64,000 nt of DNA from contig NW_017804220.1 of the NCBI RefSeq assembly GCF_001625305.1, positions 660,653 through 724,652 of the forward strand. The letters run 5' to 3'. The translations under genes were made by a program, and so were the position numbers. Below the pieces are notes generated by a model, which saw only the letters and a program-made list of their open reading frames with translations, searched no databases and was not told the origin of the DNA. The DNA is from Branchiostoma belcheri. Lineage: Eukaryota; Chordata; Leptocardii; Amphioxiformes; Branchiostomatidae. Below, in pieces: positions 1 through 10,400 of this stretch; position 1 is the stretch's first letter, and each line of letters begins with the position of its first letter.

Positions 1-76
1 GTGTGGTCTGCTCAAATTCTGTGGTTGGAGCTGTTGTGGTGGCTGTCGGTGTTTCAGGCGAAATAGGTGTGGATGT
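1..76 (-). CDS. Thr/Pro-rich exon of an unrecognised gene (partial)
   Basis: On the minus strand a good acceptor (pyrimidine tract then CCACAG) ends at 77. The following bases are open to the window edge and encode a low-complexity stalk rich in Thr, Pro and Ala (TSTPISPETP, then TATTTAPTT). It starts in phase 0, which fits the phase-0 donor of the candidate exon at 1011-1229, so both may belong to one gene that continues left of the window. Such Thr/Pro stretches are typical linkers or O-glycosylated stalks, but composition alone cannot give a function. An opposite-strand reading frame covers the same bases but has no supporting signal. Confidence 0.4.
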
Positions 77-249
77 CTGTGGAGAGCAGGACAAACGACA
101 AAGAGCCATGAGTTTCTTTGACATGTCTGTCGTTGACACTTTGATCAGTGTAGATATGAAATTTGTTTATACACCAAATCTACCAATACAGTACATGTAT
201 ATACCAAATGCAAAACATTCATTCAGCTAAAACATAGCTTAATGGGACG

Positions 250-458
250 AAATATGCCAGGAGACAGTGTACAAGCACACTAACACACACACGGTACTCA
301 AGAAATATGCCAGGAGACAGTGTACAAATATACTAACACACAAACACACACACGGTACTCAAGAAACATGCCAGGAGACAGTGTACAAACACACTAACAC
401 ACAAACACACACACGGTACTCAAGAAACATGCCAGGAGACAGTGTACAAATACACTTC

Positions 459-492
<34 letters not shown>
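250..492. repeat. ~61-bp tandem repeat ending in a (CA)n tract
   Basis: Four copies of a unit beginning GCCAGGAGACAGTGTACAA start at about 255, 309, 370 and 431 (spacings 54, 61 and 61). Each carries a CA-rich half. The array ends in a pure (CA)n run at about 461-488. It is a minisatellite grown around a microsatellite. Confidence 0.85.
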
Positions 493-493
<1 letters not shown>

Positions 494-494
494 C

Positions 495-1000
495 CCTTTC
501 AGGGATCATCTTGTACTGACTGTCACTCATAATATGTTACTCTATGTCTATAATGGATACTTGTAGAAACGTTTGTGAATAGTGCAGTTATAGAATATTA
601 TTAGGGCAGGCAGATAAAGCAAGATATATGTTATACATACAACAGATTTAATACAAATTCTATTCCAATTTTATCTCACAAATGTCAGTTTCATAAGTCA
701 TTATTGTAGTGTTCTTGATCCCCCATGTACAATGTATACTGTACCATCCCTTAACCCCTAACCCGGCCTCTCTACTAACATATGGTTTGAATAAAGCTCT
801 CTGCATCACCACCTCTGGGAGTCCAGACTTGAGTCTGTTCTATCCCCCAAAACCTTGTTCAAATCCTACAATTATCTAACGTTACCACTGTTACACAATG
901 AACAAGACAATAGCATCTAACGTTAAGGTTACATCCATATATTCCCAATATGTAATAACTTCAGCTTATAAGAAAAAAATAGTTTGAATTATAAATATTT
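495..1000. other. unassigned non-coding stretch
   Basis: No open frame, splice-site pair or repeat structure that I can support. If the exons at 1-76 and 1011-1229 are one gene, this is its intron. Confidence 0.4.
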
Positions 1001-1010
1001 TCGTACGTAC

Positions 1011-1229
1011 CTTGTGCGGATAGCCACAAGTGCACTGTATTGCCCTCCCCAGGACATCACTATGTACCTCGGGGCTGGCGATGAACTTTGGGCAACTTCT
1101 GATCTTGGCTATCTCTTCCCGCCACCTCCGACCCTTGGGAAACTTCCCAGTCGTGAACTTGTAGACGCCCATGGCATACTGTCGCATGACAGTACGCCAA
1201 TGGGCGTCTGATTGTCCTTTCTTCGGCAT
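1011..1229 (-). CDS. candidate first coding exon of an unrecognised gene
   Basis: The minus strand reads from an ATG at 1229-1227 for exactly 73 codons to a strong donor (CACAAG|GTACGT) at 1010. The peptide is basic and begins MPKKGQSDAHWRTVMRQYAMG. It continues with KFPKGRRW and ends in SDVLGRAIQCTCGYPHK, so a C-x-C pair sits just before the junction. Codon use is GC-richer than the flanks and the frame also stays open upstream of the ATG to 1286. I do not recognise the family. It could be a host gene or the N-terminus of a DNA-transposon protein. The phase-0 donor would join in frame to the Thr/Pro-rich exon at 1-76. Confidence 0.5.
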
Positions 1230-1334
1230 GATGCCGCCCGCACGGCTCGCTCGCGGCTTCCACGGGAAAAACAAGGGCTTATGCAAGGCGTGTCGTGTTT
1301 CAGCTTTTCCCCCCTATGGAATCTGATTGGTCGG

Positions 1335-1475
1335 ACCGTTAGGACTTGGGTTAGGACTTTGTTAGGACTTGTTCGGATTTGTTCGGATTTGGTTAGGACT
1401 TGGTTAGGACTTGGTTCGGAAATGTGTGATATATGATCGCATATGTTAGGACATGTTAGGAAGTGTTAGGAAGTT
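1335..1475. repeat. GTTAGGACTTG minisatellite
   Basis: Degenerate direct repeats of about 11 bp (TTAGGACTTGG, with TTCGGATTTGG variants) fill this stretch. There is no coding potential beyond short shadows. Confidence 0.75.
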
Positions 1476-1764
1476 GGGAGCAGGCCATCCGGTGGGAGGT
1501 ACGGCCAGCAAGGAAAGTATACCCCCCTCCCACTCACTTAGGCCCAGGCACGCTGGCTAAAAGCTTGTTATGAGTCTTGCACCCAGGCTATTTTACGCCT
1601 CGCTTCCCCTCTCATTAGATAAGCTTAAGCCAGGCCGGTTTTTCACCATCGTGCCCTCGCTGGGTTCTGATATGACGATCACGTAAGTTACCCGGGTAAA
1701 AAGGTGAAAGGTCAGATTGGGCACGTTGTGATACTGTATGAAGAGCACCACGCCCACCCACAAG

Positions 1765-1994
1765 TAGCCTGGTATCCAGTCTGATTCGTGGTCGGGGCCG
1801 CAAGAGCTCTGTCCCGCCCGCCTCACATAGGTTTCCCGGTGTGTATTTCACGAGAGATACTGTCTCTTATTAGCGTAACACTCCTACCGGGACGGCCTGT
1901 TGCACCAGGCGGGGGAAGCTATTAGAGCCCCTGAAGGCACAACCTGCCTGAACGCCCCAAAACCCCCAATCACGTAAGACTGGATACCAGGCTA
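1765..1994. mobile_element. 230-bp MITE with TIR TAGCCTGGTATCCAGTC and a perfect 9-bp target duplication
   Basis: The left end TAGCCTGGTATCCAGTC is the reverse complement of the right end GACTGGATACCAGGCTA. The bases on both sides (1756-1764 and 1995-2003) are identical: ACCCACAAG. A related uninterrupted flank, CACGCCCACCCACAACCACAG, occurs nearby at about 2180 and acts as an empty-site paralogue. There is no coding capacity. Other copies or relatives lie at 4035, 4622, 24640 and 39185. The 9-bp duplication points to Mutator-like mobilisation, which is an inference. Confidence 0.85.
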
Positions 1995-1999
1995 ACCCA

Positions 2000-2540
2000 C
2001 AAGCACAGCGTAGCAAAGTGGGGGCGGCTTGTATTGTTTCTACAACACTCCACAAAATAAATTTACTATTTTACAGCTTTGTCCGTATGAATGATCAATT
2101 CTTGAGAATACAGACGTTAGTACTGTTCCTCATAACGTACCTTTTTAACAGAACCACCTTATGTTTTGATATGAACAATACCACGCCCACCCACAACCAC
2201 AGCGTAAAGACAATTTGGGGGAGGGGGGTTGTACATGTCCGAGCAGATGTTTCAGTGGCCGCCGCAAAATATAGTCTCAAACTGGCCAGGCTGCACCCTG
2301 TCTGGCGAATGGATACTGGATATAGCTGTATTTTGTGGCCACCGAGACATCTGCTTGGAGATAACGTTTTACCGTTTTTACTACACTCCATCCACAAAGT
2401 TACGATGTAAAACTATGTCCGTATGAATGGTTCAGTTTGACCTCCACTCCATTTTTGTCTGATCTCTAATGAGTTTAACCTTGGAATGGCTAAGGCTAAG
2501 GCTAAGAGTTGTGGACAATGGTATGTTTTGACTTGTCGGA
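2000..2540. other. unassigned intergenic sequence
   Basis: It contains a diverged copy of the sequence flanking the MITE at 1765 (CACGCCCACCC near 2180) and a short GGCTAA repeat near 2490. I see no exons. Confidence 0.4.
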
Positions 2541-2551
2541 TTTAACATGTC

Positions 2552-3060
2552 TCTTTTTTTTTTTCTTTATTGAAACATTTAGGAACAAAGTGGACAGGAT
2601 GACGACACACTCAAGCCGGAGCTTATGTTCATGTCGCCATCTAACATTACAAAAATACAGAAGCAAATGCAAAAACAGACATGCAAAGCTTAATAATAAC
2701 AGAATAGAATAAATAAGGTTACAATGTATAAAGTACTCCAGGCAAAACTTACAAAATTGATAGGAAAGTTTTACTCAAATCTTTTAGTTTCCTTTATAAA
2801 TGATTGAACATAAAGTAAAAATTTAAAGTTATTTGGATATGATAGTGATACAGAACCTCTAAGGAATAAATGAACTAAAACGTCATCAGAGAGATCATTG
2901 AGGTTTATGTCAAATCCTACCAACTTAGCTAAATTGCTAAAAAGGGAGGCACGATATTGTGTATATTTAGGGCAGTACAAAAAATAATGCTGGATACTTT
3001 CAATGGGATGGCCACAGGTACATGCAGGACTGGTGTCTCTTTTTTGCTGGGTTCACTCGG
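2552..3060 (-). mobile_element. 3' fragment of a non-LTR retrotransposon
   Basis: On the minus strand a short frame (about 2771-3050) reads like the extreme C-terminus of a LINE ORF2. It has a Cys/His-type segment around CPKYTQYRASLF preceded by CTCGHPIE, followed by a conserved-looking leucine-rich tail. The minus-strand 3' end runs into a poly-T (poly-A on the element strand) at 2552-2563. The element is 5'-truncated and non-functional. Confidence 0.65.
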
Positions 3061-3664
3061 AAATCAGCTCTTGAAAGCTGAAAGGGCTACCCAGTCGTCT
3101 AGTGATGAAATAAATGAATAAACACTAGTAAGTACTACAAAATAAATTGTCTGAAATACAGACGTTAGAGTTCTGCCTTACAACAGAACGCCCTTACCTG
3201 TCGCCGGTGGCTGAGTTGAATGGGGTCGTCCAACAAGTTCCTACGTCTTTCAAAGGGAAGTATTTATGTTTATGTACATATGATACCCCGTTGTTTGTCA
3301 TACATTGCTAGCACGAGACAAACTGTGGGCGGTCATGTATAAAACATTCCAGAACCACTGACAACAAGCTTTACATGGACTCACAATGTGAACAACATGT
3401 TAAACCTTTAAAAGATGTCCGGCCTCATACCTCTCATACCTAAGTCAACCTTCATGACATGTTAATTCGCCAATATAGTGTGCACGTGTACACTTGAAAG
3501 ACCCTTGAAACGTGTTTGAAACCCAGCCACAAATTTCAGCCTGCAAGAATCAGGAATTTAAAAGTTCGTTGACATTTACTGACACCATTTGCTGGCGGTA
3601 AGTATCAACACAAAACTGCACAACATTGTTTCCAGCGCATGTGTACCCACTTAGCCTCTATAGT

Positions 3665-3835
3665 ATGCCAAAAACTGGGGGTTTGGGGGGTCTTCAGGGT
3701 CTTTGGGAGCTCTTATGTGCTATTTTCTGATTGCACATAGATATAGACGACGTAGCCGGCCTGGTTGAATTACCCCCGTTTAGAACTGGGCTAATCAGAA
3801 AACAGTCGAAGACCACCAAACCCCCAGTTCGATAC
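3665..3835. mobile_element. hairpin element (probable MITE)
   Basis: The sequence AACTGGGGGTTTGGGGGG near 3670 is answered by an inverted partner near 3815 (CACCAAACCCCCAGTT). The inner parts also pair loosely (GGTCTTC with GAAGACC). Both strands carry short open frames, which are shadows of this inverted structure. Confidence 0.55.
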
Positions 3836-4034
3836 GCCTCAGGCACCGGTGCACCCACTCTTGTTTTGTGTAAGCACAACGCCGGCCGAAAACGTACACA
3901 CCTTATTACACCTGACATACACCGATTTTAGAAAACCGGACAAATATGACAAAACTTGAGCAAAGATTGGAGAAGACTGAGAAGTTACGATTTCAGTCAC
4001 TGTCTCTACATAGATAGTGTGTCGCTTTGAAAAC

Positions 4035-4253
4035 GAGCCAGTCTGGAGTCCAGTCTATCGTGGTTTGGGCCTTCTCTCTCCGGGCCTGTAGACGACTTCC
4101 GCCGCCCAGTTCAAGTAGGCTCACCGGGTGTAGTTCCTGCTGCTACGGGGCGTAAAACTCTTACCGAGGAGCCTAGTCCAACTGGGCGGCGGGGATCGAC
4201 TAAAAAGGCCCGAGGGTAGTCCGTCCAAGCCACGATAGACTGGACACCGAGCT
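4035..4253. mobile_element. diverged TAGCCTGG-family MITE
   Basis: The inverted ends GTCCAGTCTATCGTGG (about 4048) and CCACGATAGACTGGAC (about 4230) pair. The interior has the same AGCCTAGTCC..GGGCGGCGGGG style as the copies at 1765 and 4622. The terminal bases are more decayed than in the other copies. Confidence 0.65.
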
Positions 4254-4306
4254 AAAAACAAGCCCGCACGAGATATCTTGACAAACCTCGCCGGTTTAAT
4301 CACTCG

Positions 4307-5203
4307 ACAGTAAGATGGGCAGATGGCAGAGATTCAAAAATGAGCTCCCCGCCGATCTCAAGGCTCACTAAACACACATAAGTATTTACTTCAAACGTTC
4401 AAACGTCTTATTTATCTCCTAGTATAATCAGTACGTTTAGAGTGTCCGTGTCGTTTTTAAAGTCAGAAATATAGCTGTCGGGTGGTTGATGTATGTATGT
4501 AACAGCTGTGTGATATATGACTTGAAAAAGATCAATGTTGCAACAGTAATGCAAGGTCACTACGTCTCTAGGCTATCAATCAACACTTGTCCGACAACTA
4601 CTGCTGACGCCCCGTCTACCTCTAACCTGGTATCCAGTCCATCGTGGCTGGGGCAGGTTTTGTTCGGGGCCGCTGAAGCTCTTCCCCGCCGGACTCAGCT
4701 ACGTGCCCCAGGGTAGGTTTTTCACGATGGGAGATTTATTAGCCCCCCCCCCCCCAAAAAAAACGATCAACTCCCTCCATTTAATCACAGGCGTAACTCC
4801 TACCGGGCGGTCTGTTGAGCTGGACTCGGGGGAAAACTATTAGAGCCCCGAAGACAGCCTGTCCCAACCACGGTAGATTGGACACCAGGTTACCTACCTG
4901 AGATTGAGCGCAGTTTAAACGTGAATTTTCCCAGTTTTGTCGTTCATTAAAGACACACCGTAGACTACTATCGAGGTCATTTAACACTCGGACATTTGCC
5001 TGAGGTGTTCTGAAGCCGGATAAGTGTTTCGTCACAGGTGAATAGGCATTGTTTGGGCAGATTCAGGTTAGATCGTCCGACGGCCGAAGGCCATATTTAA
5101 CGAAGACCTACATGTGGTGTGTAATAATGTCCATTTTGTAAGTACCCCTTCTGAGAACAGCGTAAACTGTTCACCTTTCGCCTTAGGCTCTTAAAATGAT
5201 ACC
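4307..5203. repeat. segmental duplication, copy A
   Basis: From CGACAGTAAGAT onward this copy aligns base by base with 6408-6976. Shared landmarks include TATTTATCTCCTAGTATAAT, the GTTTAAACGTGAATTTT block, and the TTAGGCTCTTAAAATGATA end. Copy A is longer because it contains the MITE at 4622-4893, which copy B lacks. No exon is evident in either copy. Confidence 0.85.
4622..4893. mobile_element. TAGCCTGG-family MITE with a paralogous empty site
   Basis: The inverted ends TAACCTGGTATCCAGTC and GATTGGACACCAGGTTA bound a non-coding interior with a C12A8 tract. The flanks repeat CTACCT (4616-4621 and 4894-4899). The duplicated segment at 6408-6976 reads straight through GTCTACCCAAGATTG without the element, which confirms the insertion boundaries. 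Confidence 0.85.
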
Positions 5204-5209
5204 CTTAAA

Positions 5210-6180
5210 TGATTTTTGTCAAGATATTAAACATGGTTGCTAAGTTAGAGAAAGATTCACGTGTTCTAGGCCATATTGGAACCCTTTTTTTTGCAAACAG
5301 ACACGAGTGAGCCTAGCCTGACTACATTGCAACATGCATATAAACGTTGAATGAATGAAGACTTTTATTGTACATTTTGCCACACAATTGCAAGCACAGG
5401 TCATATGTTATAAATGTTATCTTCCAATTCACTCAGGTAGCCTTTAACGTATCGTACCTGTTCTGTATCAAGTCCCAACGAAGTTATGGGCATTTAAGAA
5501 AGCAAATGTTTGTAGTAGTCGAGAATGTACACATGTTCAAGTATATGATGTACACTGTCGGTCTGTTGGCTGGTTGAAATCGGTAACAGAAAAAGAAACT
5601 ACAGAAGAAACTCAGACCTACCTCAGCGCACGTCGTGCTTGTCGGGCTGAACCGTCAGGAATGGGGGGTTCGGCTCGGGACGATTACTCGGATTAGGGGG
5701 GATGGGCACGCGCGCGCTTGCGTACAAGGCTTGAAAGACAGGGTGTGTAACTGTTCCCAGGGGTGTGTTCGACAACAGACATTCCACTGAGGTAGCCTGC
5801 CTTGCAGATTGCGGCTAAAAAAAAGGGGTACAGGTGTGTTTTGATTTCGTTTTTTTTTCTGTTGTTTTTTTTCTGTTGTCTTTTCAATTAGCCCACAGTG
5901 ACCTCATTTTATGGATGATATCCTCTGGAGACTAGGGAAACTAATGTGAAAGAAACTCCACCGAAAAGAAATGATACAGTTTCAAAATTAAACTACAGGC
6001 CTGGAATATTGGGCTTCACGTTAGTCCAAGCATGGAGTTAATATATGTCTTGACGCAAGGAGCAAGGACCGTAAGCAGTGGAAAAAAACACCGTCATATC
6101 AAATTGGCGGGAAATAAAAATAGTTCAGAAAAGATACAAAAGAAGGATAAAGGTAGAAATATGCACAAATAACAAACAAG
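5210..6180. other. unassigned intergenic sequence
   Basis: I find no coding exons. Near 5885-5925 there is a short piece (TTTATGGATGATATCCTCTGG) resembling the terminus of the GGCC-type MITEs described further right. Confidence 0.4.
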
Positions 6181-6185
6181 CAAAC

Positions 6186-6186
<1 letters not shown>

Positions 6187-6239
<53 letters not shown>
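6187..6239. repeat. (CA)n microsatellite
   Basis: About 26 uninterrupted CA dinucleotides. They immediately precede a duplicated copy of the depolymerase gene's 3' end. Confidence 0.95.
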
Positions 6240-6240
<1 letters not shown>

Positions 6241-6244
6241 GGGT

Positions 6245-6400
6245 GAATCATCGGTTAATATGCCATTGTTGAAACTGATCCCAAGTGTTTTTTGTCTACA
6301 GTAATGTCCTTGACAGTATCAAGTGGCGGAGCAGCTGAGATTCCCATTCAATTCTGCAGTACCTAGCAGCTACTCTAGGAGGCGCTGTATCATTCCGGTT
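6245..6400 (-). pseudogene. duplicated 3' end of the depolymerase gene
   Basis: This copy matches the terminal coding codons, stop and 3' UTR of the gene that ends at 7427. On the minus strand it still reads ATGATACAGCGCC, then CTCCTAGAGTAG (M-I-Q-R-L-L-E-stop), followed by a diverged 3' UTR. The upstream exon part and acceptor are missing, and the poly-A signal seen in the true copy is absent. It is a non-functional duplicate. A shorter third copy of the UTR lies at about 7018-7105. Confidence 0.75.
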
Positions 6401-6407
6401 TGACCGT

Positions 6408-6976
6408 TCGACAGTAAGATTGGGCAGATGGCTGCGCTCCAAGAATGAGCTGTCCTCTACCTCTCAAGGTTCGCGAAACACACTCATTAGATTGTCAAGT
6501 ATTTACTTCACAAACGTCTTATTTATCTCCTAGTATAATCAGTACGACGTTTAGAGTCCGTGTCTTTTTTTAAAGTCAGGAAATAGCTGTCGGCCGGTGG
6601 TTTGTAACAGCTGTATACGTACGCATGTGGGGACTTGAAAAAAAAGATCAATGGTGCAACAGTAGTGCAAGGTCACCACAAGTTTACCACACTTGTCCGA
6701 CGACTACTGCTGAACCTCCGTCTACCCAAGATTGAGCATAGTTTAAACGTGAATTTTTCCCGTGTTGTCGTTCGTAAGAGCAATACCCTGGGCTAGTACC
6801 GTGGTCATTTAACACTCGGATATTTGCCTGAGGTGTTCTGAAACCCGGATATATGCTTCGTCACAGGTGAACAGGCAGTGTTTGGGTAGAAACAGGACGA
6901 CCATCTTTAACGAAGCCATACCCTTCTGACAACGCTGTAAACTGTTAATATGTTGCCTTAGGCTCTTAAAATGATA
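6408..6976. repeat. segmental duplication, copy B
   Basis: Partner of 4307-5203 without the inserted MITE. It is sandwiched between copies of the depolymerase 3' UTR, so the whole 4.3-7.45 kb interval looks like successive local duplications. Confidence 0.85.
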
Positions 6977-6987
6977 TGAGACAGACA

Positions 6988-7230
6988 TACACACACACAC
7001 ACGCGCGCGCGCGCGTCGATGAATCGTCGGTTACTTTGCCATTTATTGTAGCTTATCCCAAATGTTATTTTTCGACAGTATCAAGTGTTAAAGGTGAGAC
7101 TCACACACAGAGAGAGAGACGCGCACACACACACACACAGACACACACACACACACACATACACACACGCGGGTACACACACTTATGAGGCACACAAAAA
7201 AACATACACACACGAGTACACACACACACA

Positions 7231-7299
<69 letters not shown>

Positions 7300-7313
7300 A
7301 CACACACACATAT
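6988..7313. repeat. compound (CA)n / (CG)n / (GA)n microsatellite block
   Basis: Two CA-rich tracts (6988-7010 with a CG run, and 7110-7312) are separated by a copy of the depolymerase 3' UTR at about 7018-7105. Long poly-(Cys-Val) and poly-(His-Thr) frames on both strands are artefacts of the dinucleotide repeat. Confidence 0.95.
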
Positions 7314-7340
7314 GCCAGTGAATCGTCGGTTAAATTGCCA

Positions 7341-7346
7341 TTTATT
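7341..7346 (-). terminator. poly-A signal AATAAA of the depolymerase gene
   Basis: The minus strand reads GCAATAAATGG about 80 nt downstream of the stop codon at 7427, just before the CA microsatellite. Spacing and orientation are right for 3' end formation. Confidence 0.65.
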
Positions 7347-7426
7347 GCAACTGATCCCAAATGTTATTTTTGACAGTACCAAGAGGCGGAGCTGAGACTC
7401 CCGTACAATCTTGCAGTACGTCGCAG

Positions 7427-10400
7427 CTACTCTAGGAGGCGCTGTATCATGCGGTGGATGGCTGTGATCTGAACACCGGTTTTATATGCTGGAAGGAATA
7501 CACAACAGCTCATAACGTAAACGTTAACAACGTACCGCGTCAAAATAAAGACATGGAGAAATCGGAATAAAATTCTATCATGAAGTTTCCTTCACTTACC
7601 ATAGTTCTCGTTTGTATACCCGGTCCTGGAGAAAGACAACAAACAATAGATTTTCACAATTCACCTATATAAACAATAAGGCGTTTCTTCTCAGTATATA
7701 TGTGTTTGTTATATAGATCTAATGAAGTTTGAAGATCTAATGAAGTTAAACTAGATATTTAGCATTTGCAAGGGTAATGCATAAAGGTTACCTTCACATG
7801 ATCTATCCTAACAAACTACTACTCTGTTTATTGTTACTCAAACACATTCATATATAATATATATGGTGGGTAACCACTCTAGCTTCCTTCTGCTACAAAG
7901 GAGCTGTAACCCAACACTACAGGCTGTCTGCTACAATGCTAGTTACCGTGGTGACAGACGTCTGGTCCAGGTCATTGCATTTATTTGTTTCGAGAAGAAG
8001 AGGAAGAAACAGAGCAAAAACAATATGTTTTCCTTCTGGGAAGGTAAACATATAAATATGTTTTGCTTCGGATCTGCGAAGGTAAACATATTAAGAAACT
8101 GACCAATCCCAACAGCCGGAGGCGTCCGTGGCGAGAAGACCGCCCTTGATCTGCGGATACAGGATGATGATGTCATTCAGTTCTCCCACCTCGTTGTACC
8201 CGCTCTTCCGGGCAAACTCGTCACCGACAAACGAACTGTGGTAAAAAAAGAAACACCTACGAGAAACCTTTCTCCAAAATTAGAGCAATAGCAATTATAG
8301 TTGATAGTTGAGAGATGATTATTCATCAATCATATTTCCATTTCTAATAATAAAAACAAGAGTTTCACGACCGCACACCTCCTTCATCAGTCAGATAAAC
8401 TCTCAGTAATAATTATGCAAATCAAGCCCTAATTAGCATAATTCATATATGACAATTTTCACCTCCACCTAAGTACAAACAGTCCGAGTATTATATTCCC
8501 ATCATTTACCAGTAATGTATTATAGCAATTTTCCATCAAATATGCAAGTTATGTATTGATTTGCATTAATTTAAAACTAATAATTCTTCCCCTCCTTCAA
8601 ATTACAATTAGTTAAACGCTACTGAAAACATAACCTCCTTGACGGAGGTAATAATGCTCTCAAATGTACCTTCCCATGAAGCACCCATGGAAGTGAACAT
8701 GCAGCTTGCAGTCTGAAATACAGAAAGGTCCCCATTGAATTCAAAACTGATTGGTTAGGTTCCACCAATATTATTATGTACCCGGGCGACGTCGACCAAT
8801 GAGAAGCCTCCATTTCCCATCGGTTATCACGCCGTAACATCATGAATGAACAACATCGTGGTGAATAATGAAAAAAACGTGGTCGGTTATTAGAATAGCG
8901 ACCACTTTTTGGACCGTATACAGGGGACAGGACACTAACAGTTGTTAGCAGTTAGTACTCTCCAAGCAGAGGTTTGGGTTTTGGGGGTATTTTTAGCGTG
9001 TTTTAAGCTTTTTTATCGGGGTTTCTCTTTTGCACTGAATTTTTTTCCCACCAAACCCAACCTCTGCCGGCACTCACCCCGGGGAGGGGCAAACCTATTA
9101 AAAGCTATTCAAAACAGGCGATAGTGCCCCTCCCCGGGAACCATCAAACTGTCATTAGGGATATCCATTTTATTGTGGTGGACTATCACACATCTAGCCA
9201 GTCAGAAAGACATTCATTGGGCCACATGACTCCTGCTGACTCTGCCTATTCATGCGTCTGGTTCACACCTCCTTGCAGAACGACTGAAATGTGTTGAAGA
9301 GATTAGGTTTATAGCCCTTTGAAGCTTTCGACTGCCTGCAGAGGTTGGGTTTGGTGGGAAAAAAAATTCAGTGCAAAAGAGAAACCCCGATAAAAAAGCT
9401 TAAAAACACGCTAAAAATACCCCCAAAACCCAAACCTCTGCTTGGAGAGTAAGCAGTTAGCAGGGGGGTCAGAGGTCAGTAAAAATAACATTCTAACGCT
9501 AACATTCTTGAGTACTAAAAGGTACTGTGAATCACCGAAACACGTGGAAACATAACTAAATGTTTTGTCAATAATAAAATTTATTTGAGTCGATTACTAG
9601 TGTTCTTACCCGACATGCTGCTGGCACAGCCGGATGGGATGTACACGTACCCCTGACTGTCAAACCCGTGACCGAGCCACGTCGTGAACTCGTTCTGGTC
9701 AAACGCCTTGAACTGCAGGAACCAATGAGATCACAAGGATAAGCTGTTTGCACTCACGTGACTATGACGCATGTGTTGTCCGCCATGCTGAATGGTTAAA
9801 CCTGAATGTTGCCAGGTCAAACCCCATCATAAAATGCAGCAGTACACCAATGGGATTACATGAACCTGTTGATAGGCTTTTTGCACTCACGTGACTATGA
9901 CGCATGTATTGTCCGCCATGCTGGAAGGTTAAACCTGAGGGTTGCCAGGTCAAACACCTTGAACCAATGGGATCACATGAACGTGTTGTATTTGTAGGCT
10001 GTTTGCACACACGTGACTGTGACGTAAGTATTGTTCGCCAGACTCAAGTTGCCCGGTGAATTTCGATATGTATGCGTAATGCATGTTAATAACGGCAACA
10101 GGGCATTTCGGATCGTGAAGGATTGAGGGAAGGATGATATAATATGGACTATACTTAGGCTTTTACTGAAAATATTTGAATAAAAGGCTCTGCAAGGTTA
10201 GTAAAATAATGTTAAAGGAAGAAAGGAATACTTCCCTTCTTCTTTTACTCAACACATAATGTTTATAAAACTTGGCATTATTCGTTTTTGTTTCTTTCCA
10301 TGTCTTTCAGAATGATAAATCTTTCTCCCCAACGATAAGCCTAAAATGTCTACTTTACCTCTCCTCGGGTCGCCACGTCACTGAAAGGGTCAGGTTTCTG

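Noticed and set aside
7085..7382. Long poly-(His-Thr) and poly-(Cys-Val) frames
   Set aside because: Products of reading CA/TG dinucleotide repeats; no start context or splice sites.
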